NCBI GenBank assembly: GCA_963965975.1
Contig: OZ014415.1
Coordinates: 5,213,001 to 5,277,000 of the forward strand
Direction: 5' to 3'
Length of the DNA: 64,000 bases
Source: Xestospongia bergquistia
Taxonomy: Eukaryota > Porifera > Demospongiae > Haplosclerida > Petrosiidae
The position numbers and the translations under genes were made by a program. Under the pieces are notes generated by a model. The model had not been told where the DNA came from. It searched no databases and saw only the letters and a list, made by a program, of their open reading frames with translations. The stretch's first letter is position 1. Every line of letters begins with the position of its first letter. Of the stretch, positions 25,951 to 39,900 are shown piece after piece.

Positions 25951-28900
25951 GTTTAGACTATTGAGTAAAGTTTATAAAGTAAACTGCTCAGTCTAAAGGA
26001 CTAAATGGGACTAAGGAAATAATCTTCTATTGACAGCTTAGTAAGTTGGTTTGCATTAACCGTCTAAAGTCTTTAATTTAAAGACTTTAGAAGCCTTAGA
26101 CTATCAAGTGAAAATTATATAGTAAAGTGCTCAGTCTAAAAAATTTAGTGGCTCTAATTAAATAAAATGCTATTAACAGAACAATAGGTTGTTTTGCATT
26201 AACGCTCTAAGGTCTTTAATTTAAAGACTTTAGAAGGTTTAGACTATTGAGTGTAGTTTATAAAGTAAACTGCTCAGACTAAAGGACTTAATGGGACTAA
26301 CTAAGTAAACTGCTATTAACAGTTTAGTAAGTTGTTTTGGATTAATACTCTAAAGTCTTTAATTTAAAGACTTTAGAAGGTTTAGACTATTGAGTAAAGT
26401 TTATAAAGTGAATTGCTCAATCTAAAGGACTCTATGGGACTAAATTAATAAACTTCTATTAACAGTTAAGAAAGTTGGTTTGCAAGAACACTCTAAAGTC
26501 TTTAATTTAAAGACTTTAGAAGGTTTAGACTATTGAGTACAGTTTATAAAGTAAACTGCTCAGTCTAAAGAACTTAATTGGACGAACTAAATAAACTGCT
26601 ATTAACAGTTCAGTAAGTTGGTTTGCATTAACACTCAAAGTCTTTAATTTAAAGACTTTAGAAGGTTTAGACTATTGAGTGATGTTTATAAAGTAAACTG
26701 CTCAGTCTAATGGACTTAATCGGACTAACTAAATAAACTGCTATTAACAGTTTAGTAAGTTTGCTTGCATTAATGGTCTAAAGTCTTTAAATTAAGAATT
26801 TTAGGAGGTTTATACTATAAAGTGAAATTTATAAAGTGAAGAGCTCAGTCTAAACGACTTAATAGCACTACCTAAATAAACTGCTATTAACAGTTTAGTA
26901 AGTTTGTTTGCATTAACACTCTAAAGTCTTTAATATATAGACTTTAGAAGGTTTAGACTATTGAGTAAAGTTTATAAAGTAAACTGCTCAGACGAAAGAA
27001 CTTTATGGGACTAACTAAATAAACTGCTATTAACAGTTTAGTAAGTTGGTTTGCATTAGCGGTCTAAAGTCTTTAATTTAAAGACTTTAGAAACGTTAGA
27101 CTATTAAGTGAAATTTACAAAGTAAACTGCTCAGTCTAAAGGACTTAATGGCAATAACTAAATAAAATGCTATTAACAGTATAATTGGTTGTTTTGCACT
27201 AACGCTCTAAAGTCTTTAATTTAAAGACTTTAGAAGGTTTAGACTATTGAGTGAAGTTTATAAAGTAAACTGCTCAGACTAGAGGACTTGATGGGACTAA
27301 CTAAATAAACTGCTATTAACAGTTTAGTAAGTTGGTTTGTATTAACGTTCTAAAGTCTTTAATTTGAAGACTTTAGAAGGTTTAGACTATTGAGTGAAGT
27401 TTATAAAGTATACTGCTCATTCTAAAGGAATCTATGGGACTAAATAAATAAATTGCTATTAACAGTTTAGTAAGTGGGTTTGCTTTAACACTCTAAAGTC
27501 TTTAATTTTAAGACTTTACAAGGTTTAGACTATTGAGTGAAGTTTATAAAGTAAACTGCTCAGTCTAAGGGACTTAATCGGAGTAACTAAATGAACTGCT
27601 ATTAACAGTTTAGTAAGTTTGTTTGCATTAATGATCTATAGTCTTTAAATTAAGAACTTTAGGAGGTTTATACTATAAAGTGAAATTTATAAAGTGAACA
27701 GCTCTGTCTAAAGGACTCCATAGCACTAACTAAATAAACTGCTACTAACAGTTTAGTAAGTTTGTTTGTATTAACACTCTAAAGTCTTTAATTTCTAGAC
27801 TTTAGAAGGTTTAGACTATTGAGTAATGTTTATAAAGTAAACTGCTCAGACTAAAGGACTTAATGGGACTAACTATATAAACTACTATTAACAGTTTAGT
27901 AAGTTGGTTTGCATTAACGCTCTAAAGTCTTTAATATAAAGACTTTAGAAGGTTTAGACTATTGAGTAAAGTTTATAAAGTAAACTTCTCGTTCTAAATG
28001 ACTGTATGGGACTTCATAAATAAACTGCTATTAACACTTTAGTAAGTTGGTTTGGATTAACACTGTAAAGTCTTTAATTTAAAGACTTTAGAAAGTTTAG
28101 ACTATTGAGTAAAATTTATAAAGTAAACAGCTCAGTCTAAAGGACTAAATGGGACTAAGTAAATAATCTGCTATTGACAGCTTAGTAAGTTGGTTTGCAT
28201 TAATGGTCTAAAGACTTTAATTTAAGACTTTAGAAGCCTAAGACTATCAAGTGAAAATTATAAAGTAAAGTGCTCAGTCTAAAGGACTTAGTGGCACTAA
28301 TTAAATAAAATGCTATTAACAGTACAATAGGTTGTTTTGCATTAATGCTCTAAAGTCTTTAATTTAAAGACTTTAGAAGGTTTAGACCATTGAGTGAAGA
28401 TTATAAAGTAAACTGCTCAGTCTAAAGGACACTATGGGACTAAATAAATAAACTGCTATTAACAGTTTAGTAAGTTGGTTTGCAATAACACTCTAAAGTC
28501 TTTAATTTAAAGACTTTATAAGGTTTAGACTATTGAGTAAATTTTATAAAGTAAATTGCTCAGTCTAAAGGACTTAATGGGACTAACTAAATAAACTGCT
28601 TTTAACAGTTTAGTAAGTTGGTTTGCATTAACACTGTAAAGACTTTAATATAAAGACTTTAGAAGGTTTAGACTATTGAGTAAAGTTTATAAAGTAAACT
28701 GATCAGTCTAAAGGACTTAATGGGACTAAATAAATAAACTGGTATTAACAATTGACTAAGTTGGTTTGCATTAACAGTCTAGTCTTTAATTTAAGGACTT
28801 TAGAAGCCTTAGACTATTAAGTGAAATTTATAAAGTAAACTGCTCATTCTAAAGGACTTAATTGCACTAATTAAATAAAATGCTATTAATAGTATAATAA

Positions 28901-31900
28901 GTTGTTTCGCATTAACGCTCTAAAGTCTTTAATTTGAAGACTTTAGAAGGTTTAAACTATTGAGTGAAGTTTATAAAGTAAACTGCTCAGTCTAAAGGAC
29001 TTAATGGCACCAAATAAATAAAATACTATTAACAGTATAATGAGTTCGTTTGCATTGACACTCTAAAGTCTTTAATTTAAAGGCTTTAGAAGGTTTAGAC
29101 TATTGAGTGAAGATTCGAAGATTCGAACGTAAACTGTTTAGTCTAAAGGACTTAATGGAACTAACTAAATAAACAGCTATTAACAGTTTAGTAAGTTGGT
29201 TTGCATTAATGGTCTAAAGTCTTTAATTTAAAGAGTTTAGAAGGTTTATACTATTATGTGAAATTTATAAAGTAAACTGCTCAGTCTAAAGGACTCAATG
29301 GGACTAACTAAACAAACTGCTTTTAAGAGTTTAGTAAGTTTCTTTGCATTAACACTCTAAAGACTTTAATTTAAAGACTTTAGAAGGTTTAGACTGTTGA
29401 GTAAAATTTATAAAGTAAACTGCTCAGTCTAAAGGACTAAATGGGACTAACTAAATAAACTCTTATTATCAGTTTAGAAAGTTGGTATGCATTAGCGGTC
29501 TAAAGTCTTTAATTTAAAGACTTTATAAGGTTTAGACTATTGAGTAAATTTTGTAAAGTAAATTGCTTAGTCTAAAGGACTTAATGGGACTAACTAGTAA
29601 ACTGCTATTAACAGTTGAGTAGGTTCGTTTGCTTTGATGCTCTAAAGTCCTTAATTTAAAGACTTTAGGAGGTTTATACCATTAAGTGAAATTTATAAAG
29701 TGAACAGCTCAGTCTAAACGACTTAATGGCACTAACTAAATAAACTGCTATTAACCGTTTAATAAGTTGGTTTGCATTAACACCCTAAGGTCTTTAATTT
29801 AAAGACTTTAGAAGGTTTAGACTATTGAGTGAAGTTTACAAAGGAAACTGCTCAGTCTAATGGACTTCATGGGACTATCTAAATAAACTGCTATTAATAG
29901 TTTAGTAAGTTTGTTTGCTTTAATGGTCTAAAGTCTTTAATTTTAAGACTTTAGAAACCTTAGACTATTAAGTGAAATTTACAAAGTAAACTGCTCAGTC
30001 TAAAGGACTTAATGGCACTAAATAAATAAAACGCTATTAACAGTATAATTGTTTTATTTGCATTAACGCTCTAAAGTCTTTAATTTAAAGTCTTTAAAAG
30101 GTTTAGACTATTCAGTGAAGTTTATAAAGGAAACTGCTCAGACTAGAGGACTTAATGGGACTAACTAAATAAAGTGCTATTAACAGTTTAGTAAATTGGC
30201 TTGTATTAACGCTCTAAAGTCTTTAATTTAAAGACTTTAGAAGGTTTAGACTATTAAGTGAAGTTTATAAAGTAAACAGCTCAGTCTAAAGGACTCTATG
30301 GAACTAACTAAATAAACTGCTATTAACAGTGTAGTAAGTTTGTTTGCATTAACGGTCTAAAGTCTTTAATTTAAGGACTTTTGGAGGTTTATACTATTTA
30401 GTGAAATTTATAAAGTGACAGCTCAGTCTAAACGACTTACTGGCACTAACTAAATAAAATGCTACTGAAGGTTTAGTGAGTTGGTTTGCATTAACACCCT
30501 CAAGTCTTTAATTTAAAGACTTTATGAGGTTTAGACTATTGAGTAAAATTTATAAAGTAAACTGCTCAGTTTAAAGGACTTAACGGCACTAACTAAATAA
30601 AATGCTATTAACAGTATAATATGTTCGTTTGCATTAACGCTCTAAAGTCTTTAATTTAAAGACTTTAGAAGGTATAGACTATTGAGTAAAGTTTATAAGG
30701 TAAACTGCTCAGTCTAAAGGACTTAATTGGACTAACTAATTAAACTGCTATTATCAGTTTAGTAAGTTGGTTTGCGTTAATGGTCTAATGTCTTTAATTT
30801 AAAGACTTTAGAAGGTTTAGACTATAGAGTGAAGTTTACAAAGTAAACTGCTCAGTCTAAAGGACACTATGGGACGAACTAAATAATCTGCTATTAACAG
30901 TTTAGTAAGTTGGTGTGCATTAATGCTCTAAAGTCTTTAAATTAAAGACTTTAGAAGGTTTATACTATTATGTTAAAATTATAAAGTAAACTGCTCATTC
31001 TAGAGGTCTAAATGGGACTAACTAAATAAACTGCAATTAACGTTTTAGTAAGTTGGTTTGCATTAGCGGTCTTAAGTCTTTAATTTAAAGACTTTAGAAA
31101 GTTTAGACTATTGAGTGAAGTTTATAAAGTAAACTGCTCAGTCTAAAGGACTCTATGAGACTAACTAAATAAACTGCTATTAACAGTTTAGTAAGTTTGT
31201 TTGTATTAATTCTCTAGAGTCTTTAATTTAAAGACTTTAGAAGGTTTATACTATTATGTTAAAATTATAAAGTAAACTGCTCATTCTAAAGGACTTAATT
31301 GCACTAACTAAATAAAATGCTATTAACAGTAGAATAAGTTGTTTCGAATTAACGCTCTAAAGACTTTAATTTAAAGACTTTAGAAGGTTTAGACTATTGA
31401 GTGAAGTTTATAAAGTAAACTGCTCAGACTAAAGGACTTTATTGGACTAACTAAATGAACTGCTGTTAACAGTTTCGTAAGTTGGTTTGCATTAACGCTC
31501 TAAAGACTTTAATATAAATACTTTTGAAGCCTTAGACTATTAAGTTAAATTTATAAAGTAAACTGCTCAATCTAAAGGACTTAATGGCACCAAATAAATA
31601 AAATACTATTAAAAGTATAATGAGTTGGTTTGCATTAACACTCTAAAGTCTTTAATTTAAAGGCTTTAGAAGGTTTAGACTATTGAGTAAAGATTATAAC
31701 GTAAACTGTTTAGTCTAAAGGACTTAATGGAACTAAATAAATAAACAGCTATTAACAGTTTAGTAAGTTGGTTTGCATTAATGGTCTAAAGTCTTTAATT
31801 TAAAGAGTTTAGAAGGTTTATACTATTATGTGAAATTTATAAACTAAACTGCTCAGTCTAAAGGATTCAATGGGACTAACTAAACAAACTTCTTTTAAGA

Positions 31901-34900
31901 GTTTAGTAAGTTTCTTTGCATTAACAGTCTAAAGACTTTAATTTAAAGATTTTAGAAGGTTTAGACTGTTGAGTAAAATTTATAAAGTAAACTGCTCAGT
32001 CTAAAGGACTAAATGGGACTAACTAAATAAACTCTTATTAACAGTTTAGAAAGTTGGTATGCATTAGCGGTCTAAAGTCTTTAATTTAAAGACGTTAGAA
32101 GGTTTAGACTATTAAGTTAAATTTATAAAGTAAACTGCTCAGTCTAAAGGACTTAATGGCACTAACTAAATAAAATGTTATTAACAGCATAATGAGTTGG
32201 TTTGCATTAACACTCTAAAGACTTTAATTTAAAGACTTTAGAAGGTTTAGACTATTGAGTGAAGTTTATAACGTAAACTACTCGATAGAAAGGACTCTAT
32301 GGGACTAACTAAATAAACTGCTATTAACAGTTTATTAAGTTGGTTTGCATTAACACTCTAAAGTCTTTAATTTAAAGACTTTAGAAGGTTTATTCTGTTG
32401 AGTAAAGTTTATAAAGTAAACTGCTCAGTCTAAAGGACTTAATAGCACTAACTAAATAAACTGCTATTAACAGTTTAATAAGTAGGCTTGCATTAATGGT
32501 CTAATTTCTTTAATTTAAAGACTTTAGAAGCCTTACACTATTAAGTGAAATTTATAAAGTAAACTGCTCAGTCTAAAGGACTTAATGGCATTAACGAAAT
32601 AAAATGCTATTAACAGTATAATGAGTTGGTTTGCATTAACACTCTAAAGTCTTTAATTTAAAGACTTTAGAAGGTTTAGACTATTGAGTAAAGTTTATAA
32701 AGTAAACTGCTCAGTGAAAAGCACTTAATGGGACTAAATAAATAAACAGCTATTAACAGTTTAGTAAGTTGGTTTGCATTAACACTCTAAAGTCTTTAAT
32801 TTAAAGACTTTAGAAGCCTTAGACTATTAAGTGAAATTTATAAAGTAAACTGCTCAGTCTAACGGACTTAATGGCTCTAACGAAATAAAATGCTATTAAG
32901 AGTATAATAATTTTGTTTGCATTAATGCTCTAAAGTCTTTAATTTAAAGACTTTAGATGTTTAAACTATTGAGTGAATTTCATAAAGTAAACTGCTCAGT
33001 CTAAAGGACTTAATGGGACTAACTAAATAAACAGCTTTTAACAGTTTAGTAAGTTTGTTTGCATTAACGCTCTAAAGTCTTTAATTTAAAGACTTTAGAA
33101 GGTTTAGACTATTGAGTGAAGATTATAAAGTAAACTGCTCAGTTTAAAGGACTTAATGGCACTAACTAAATAAACTGCTATTAACAGTTTAGTAAGTTGA
33201 TTTGCATTAATGGTCTAAAGTCTTTAATTTAAAGACATTACAAGCCTTAGACAATTAAGTGAAAGTTATAAAGTAAACTGCTCTGTCTAAAGGACTTAAA
33301 GGCACAAACGAAATAAAATGCTATAAACAGTATAATGAGTTGGTTTGCATTAACACTCTAAAGTCTTTAATTTAAAGACTTTAGAAGGTTTAGACTAATG
33401 AGTAAATTTTATAAAGTAAACTGCTCAGTCTAAAGGACTTAATGGGACTAACTGAATAAACAGCTATTAACAGTTTAGTAAGTTGGTTTCATTAATGGTC
33501 TAAAGTCTTTAATTTAAAGAGTTTAGAAAGTTTAGAATATTGACTGAAGTTTATAAAGTAAACTGCTCAGTCTAAAGGACTTAATGGGACTAACGAAATA
33601 AACAGCTATTAACAGTTTAGTAAGTTGGTTTCATTAATGGTCTAAAGTCTTTAATTTAAAGAGTTTAGAAAGTTTAGAATATTGACTGGAGTTTATAAAG
33701 TAAACTGCTCAGTCTAAAGGACTCTATGGGACTAACTAAATAAACTGCTATTAACAGTTCAGTAAGTTGGTTCGCATTAATGCTCTAAAGTCTTAAATTT
33801 AAAGACTTTAGAAGGTTCAGACTATTATGTGAAATTTATAAAGTAAACTGCTCAGTCTAAAGGACTCAATGGGACTAACTAAATAAACTGCTTTTAACAG
33901 TTTAGTAAGTTGTTTTGCATTAACACACTAAAGACTTTAATTTAAAGACTTTAGAAGGTTTAGACTGTTGAGTAAAGTTTATAAAGTAAACTGCTCAGTA
34001 TAAAGGACTAATTGGGACTAACTAAATAAACTGCTATTAACAGTTTAGTAAGTTCGTTTGCATTAGCGGTCTAAATTCTTTAATTTAAAGACGTTAGAAG
34101 CCTTAGACTATTAAGTGAAATTTATAAAGTAAACAGCTCAGTCTAAAGGACTCTATGGTACTTACTAAATAAACTGCTATTAACAGTTTAGTAAGTTGGT
34201 TTGCATTAACACTCTAAAGTCTTTAATTAAAGACTTCAGAATGTTTAGACTATTCAGTAATATTTATAAAGTAAACTGCTTTGACTAAAGGACTTAATGG
34301 CACAAACAAAATGTACTGCTATTAACAGTTCAGTAAGTTTCTTGCGTTAACGCTTTAAGTCTTTAATTTAAAGACTTTAGAAGCCTTAGACTATTAAGTG
34401 AAATTTATAAAGTAAACTGCTTAGTCTAAAGGACTTAATGGCACTAACTAAATAAAATGCTATTAACAGCATAATGAGTTGGTTTTTATTAACACTCTAA
34501 AGACTTTAATTTAAAGACTTTAGAAGTTTACACTATTGAGTGAAGTTTATAAAGTAAACTGCTCAGACTAATGTTCTTAATTGGACTAACTAAATAAACT
34601 GCTGTTAACAGTTTCGTAAGTTGGTTAGCATTAACGCTCTAAAGTCTTTAATTTAAAGACTTTAGAAGGTTTAGACTATTGAGTGAAGAGTATAACGTAA
34701 ACTGCTCAGTCTAAAGGACTCTATGTGACTAACTAAATAAACTGCTATTAACAGTTTAGTAAGTTGGTTTGCATTAACACTCTAAAGTCTTTAATTTAAA
34801 GACTTTAGAAGCCTTACACTATTAAGTGAAATTTATAAAGTAAACTGCTCAGTCTAAAGGACTTAATGGCACTAACTAAATAAAATGCTTTTAACAGTGT

Positions 34901-36909
34901 AATGAGTTGGTTTGCATTAACACTCTAAAGTCCTTAATTTAAAGACTTTTGAAGGTTTAGACTATTGAGTAAAGATTATAAAGTAAACTGTTCAGAGTAA
35001 AGGACTTAATGGGACTAACGAAATATACAGCTATTAACAGTTTAGTAAGTTTTTTTGCATCAATCGACTAAAGTCTTTAATTTAAAGACTTTTAGAAGGT
35101 GTAAAATATTGAGTGAAGTTTGTAAAGTAAACTGCTCAGTCTAAAGGACTCTGTGGGACTAACTAAATAAACTGCTTTTAACAGTTTAGTAAGTTGGTTA
35201 GCATTAACTCTCTAAAGACTTTGATTTAAAGACTTTAGAAGGTTTATACTATTGAGTAATGTTTATAAAGGAACCTGCTCAGTCTAAAGGACTTAATGGG
35301 ACTAACTAAATAAACTGCTTTTAACACTTTAGTAAGTTGGTTTGCATTATCGCTCTAAAGTCTTTAATTTAAAGACTTTAGAAGCCTTAGACTATTAAGT
35401 TAAATATATAAGGTAAACTGCTCATTCTAAAGGACTTAATGGCACTAACTAAATAAAATGCTATTAACAGTATAATAAGTTGGTTTGCGTTAACGCCCTA
35501 AAGTTTTTAATTTAAAGACTTTAAAAGGTTTAGACTATTGAGGGAATTTTATAAAGTAAACTGCTGACTCTAAAGGACTTCCTACGACTAACTAAAGAAA
35601 CTGCTATAAACAGTTTAGTAAGTTGGTTTGCATTAACGCTGTAAAGTCTTTAATTTCAAGACTTTAGAAGGTTTAGACTATTGAGTGAATTTTATAAAAG
35701 TAAACTGCTCAGTCTAAAGGACTTAATGGTACTAATTACATAAACTGCTATTAACAGTTCAGTAAGTTTGTTTGCATTAACGCAATAAAGTCTTTAACTT
35801 AAAGACTTTAGAAGGTTTATACTATTGAGTGAAGTTTAAAACGTAAACTGATCAGTCTAAAGGACTTAATGGGACTAACTAAAGAAGATGCAATTACTAT
35901 TTTAGTAAGTTGGTTTGCATTAACGCTCTAAAGTCTTTAATTTATAGACTTCAGAAGTTTTAGTCTAGTTAGTGAAGTTTATAGAGAAAACTGCTCATTC
36001 TAAAAGACTTAATGGGACTAACTAAATAAACTGCTATTGACAGTATAATAAGTTCTTTTGCATTAACGCTCTAAAGTCTTTAATTTAATGACTTTAGAAG
36101 GTTTAGACTATTGAGTAATGTTTATAAAGTAAACTGCTCAGTCTAAAAGACTTAATGGGATTGACTAAATAAACTGCAATTACTAGTTTAGTAAGTTGGT
36201 TTACATTAACGCTCTAAAGTCTTCAATTAAAAGACATATAAAGGTTTAGACTATTGAGTGATGTTTATAAAGTAAACTCCTCACTCTAAAGGACTTAATG
36301 CACAAACTAAATAAACTGCTACTAACAGTTTAATAAGTTGGTTTGCATAAACCTCTAAAGTCTTTAATTTAATTTAATTGAGTGAAGTTTATAAAGTAAA
36401 CTGCTCAGTCTAAAGGATTTAATGGGACTAAGTAAATAAACTGCTATGAACAGTTTAGTAATTTGGTTTGTGTTAACGGTCTAAAGTTTTTAATTTAAAG
36501 ACTTTAGAAGGTTAAGACTATAGAGTGAAGTTTATAAAGTAAACTGCTTAGTCTAAAGGACTTAATGGGACTAATTTAATAAACAGCAGTTAACATTTTA
36601 ATAAGTTGGTTTGCATTAACGCTATAAATTCTTTAATTTAAAGACTTTAAAAGGTTTAGAGTATCGAGTGAAGTTTATAAAGTACACTGCTGAGTCTAAA
36701 GGACTTAATGGGACTAACTAAATAAACTGCTATTATCAGTTTAGTAAGTTGGTTTGCGTTATGGTCTAATGTCTTTAATTTAAAGAGTTTAGAAGGTTTA
36801 GACTATTGAGTGAAGTTTACAAAGTAAACTGCTCAGTCTAAAGGACTCTAAGGGACTAACTAAATAATTTGCTATTAACAGTTTAGTAAGTTGGTGTGCA
36901 TTAATGCTC

Positions 36910-39900
36910 TAAAGTCTTTAATTTAAAGACTTTAGAAGGTTTATACTATTATGTGAAATTTATAAAGTAACCTGCTCAGTCTAAAGGACTCAATGGGACT
37001 AACCAAATAAACTACCTTTAACAGTTTAGTAAGTTTGTTTGCATTAACACTCTAAAGACTTTATTTTAAAGACTTTAGAAAGTTTAGATTGTTGAGTAAA
37101 GTTTATAAAGTAAACTGCTCAGTCTAAAGGACTAAATGGGACTAACTAAATAAACTGCAATTAAACTGCTCAATATAAAGGACTTAATTGCACTAACTAA
37201 ATAAAATGCTATTAACAGTGTAATAAGTTGTTTTGCATTAACGCTCTAAAGTCTTTAATTTAAAGACTTTAGAAGGTTTAGACTATTGAGAGAAGTTTAT
37301 AAAGTAAACTGCTCAGACTAAAGGACTTAATGGGACTAACTAAATGAACTGCTGTTAACAGTTTAGTAAGTTCGTTTGCATTAACACTCTAAGGACTTTA
37401 ATATAAATACTTTAGAAGCCTTAGACAATTAAGTGAAATTTATAAAGTAAACTGCTCAGTCTAAAGGACTTAATGGCACCAAATAAATAAAATACTATTA
37501 ACAGTATAATGAGTTGGTTTGCATTAACACTCTAAAGTCTTTAATTTAAAGACTTTAGAAGGTTTAGACTATTGAGTGAAGTTTACAACGTAAACTGCTC
37601 AGTCTAAAGGACTTAATGGAACTAACAAAATAAACAGCTATTAACAGTTTAGTAAGTTGGTTTGCATTAATGTTCTAAAGTCTTTAATTTAAAGACTTTA
37701 GAAGGTTTATACTATTATGTGAAATTTATAAAGTAAACTGTTCAGTCTAAAGGACTCAATGGGACTAACTAAACAAACTGCTTTTAAGAGTTTAGAAAGT
37801 TGGTATGCATTAGCGGTCTAACGTCTTTAATTTAAAGACGTTAGAAGGTTTAGACTATTAAGTTAAATTTATAAAGTAAACTGCTCAGTCCAAAGGACTT
37901 AATGGCACTATCTAAATAGAAAGTTATTAACAGCATAATGAGTTGGTTTGCATTAACACTCTAAAGACATTAATTTAAAGACTTTAGAAGGTTTAGACTA
38001 TTGAGTGAAGTTTATAACGTAAACTACTCGATCTAAAGGACTCTATGGAACTAACTAACTAAACTGCTAATAACAGTTTATTAAGTTGGTTTGCATTAAC
38101 ACTCTAAAGTCTTTAATTTAAAGACTTTAGAAGGTTTATTCTGTTGAGTAAAGTTTATAAAGTAAACTGCTCAGTCTAAAGGACTTAATGGCACTAACTA
38201 AATAAACTGCTATTAACAGTTTAGTAAGTTAGTTTGCATTAACGGTCTAATTTCTTTAATTTAAAGACTTTAGAAGCCTTACACTATTAAGTGAAATTTA
38301 TAAAGTAAACTGCTCAGTCTAAAGGACTTAATGGCAGTAACGAAATAAAATGCTATTAAAAGTATAATGAGTTGGTTTGCATTAACACTCTAAAGTCTTT
38401 AATTTAAAGACTTTAGAAGGTTTAGACTATTGAGTAAAGTTTATAAAGTAAACTGCTCAGTCAAAAGCACTTAATGGGACTAACTAAATAAACAGCTATT
38501 AACAGTTTAGTAAGTTGGTTTGCATTAACACTCTAAAGTCTTTAATTTAAATACTTTAGAAGGTTTAGACTTTTGAGTGAATTTTATAAAGTAAACTGCT
38601 CAGTCTAAAGGACTCTATGAGACTAATTAAATAAACTGCTATTAACTGTTTAGTAAGTTTGTTTGGATTAACACTCTTAAGTCTTTAATTTAAAGACTTT
38701 AGAAGCCTTAGACTATTAACTGAAATTTATAAAGTAAACTGCTCTGTCTAACGGACTTAATGGCTCTAACGAAATAAAATGCTATTAAGAGTATAATAAG
38801 TTGGTTTGCATTAACGCTCTAAAGTCTTTAATTTAAAGACTTTACATGTTTAAACTATTGAGTGAAGTTTATAAAGTAAACTGCTCAGTCTAAAGGACTC
38901 TATGAGACTAATTAAATAAACTGCTATTAACTGTTTAGTAAGTTTGTTTGGATTAACACTCTTAAGTCTTTAATTTAAAGACTTTAGAAGCCTTAGACTA
39001 TTAACTGAAATTTATAAAGTAAACTGCTCTGTCTAACGGACTTAATGGCTCTAACGAAATAAAATGCTATAAACAGTATAATGAGTTGGTTTGCATTAAC
39101 ACTCTAAAGTCTTTAATTTAAAGACTTTAGAAGGTTTAGACTAATGAGTAAATTTTATAAAGTAAACTGCTCATTCTAAAGGACTTAATAGGACTAACTA
39201 AATAAACAGCTATTAACAGTTTAGTAAGTTGGTTTCATTAATGGTCTAAAGTCTTTAATTTAAAAAGTTTAGAAAGTTTAGAATATTGACTAAATTTTAT
39301 AAAGTAAACTGCTCAGTCTAAAGGACTCTATGGGACTAACTAAATAAACTGCTATTAACAGTTTAGTAAGTTGGTTCGCATTAATGCTCTAAAGTCTTTA
39401 ATTTAAAGACTTTAGAAGGTTTAGACTATTATGTGAAATTTATAAAGTAACCTGCTCAGTCTAAAGGACTCAATGGGACTAACTAAATAAACTACCTTTA
39501 ACAGTTTAGTAAGTTTGTTTGCATTAACACTCTAAAGACTTTATTTTAAAGACTTTAGAAAGTTTAGATTGTTGAGTAAAGTTTATAAAGTAAACTGCTC
39601 AGTCTAAAGGACTAAATGGGACTAACTAAATAAACTGCAATTAAACTGCTCAATATAAAGGACTTAATTGCACTAACTAAATAAAATGCTATTAACAGTG
39701 TAATAACTTGTTTTGCATTAACGCTCTAAAGTCTTTAATTTAAAGACTTTAGAAGGTTTAGACTATTGAGTGAAGTTTATAAAGTAAACTGCTCAGACTA
39801 AAGGACTTAATGGGACTAACTAAATGAACTGCTGTTAACAGTTTAGTAAGTTGGTTTGCATTAACACTCTAAGGACTTTAATATAAATACTTTAGAAGCC

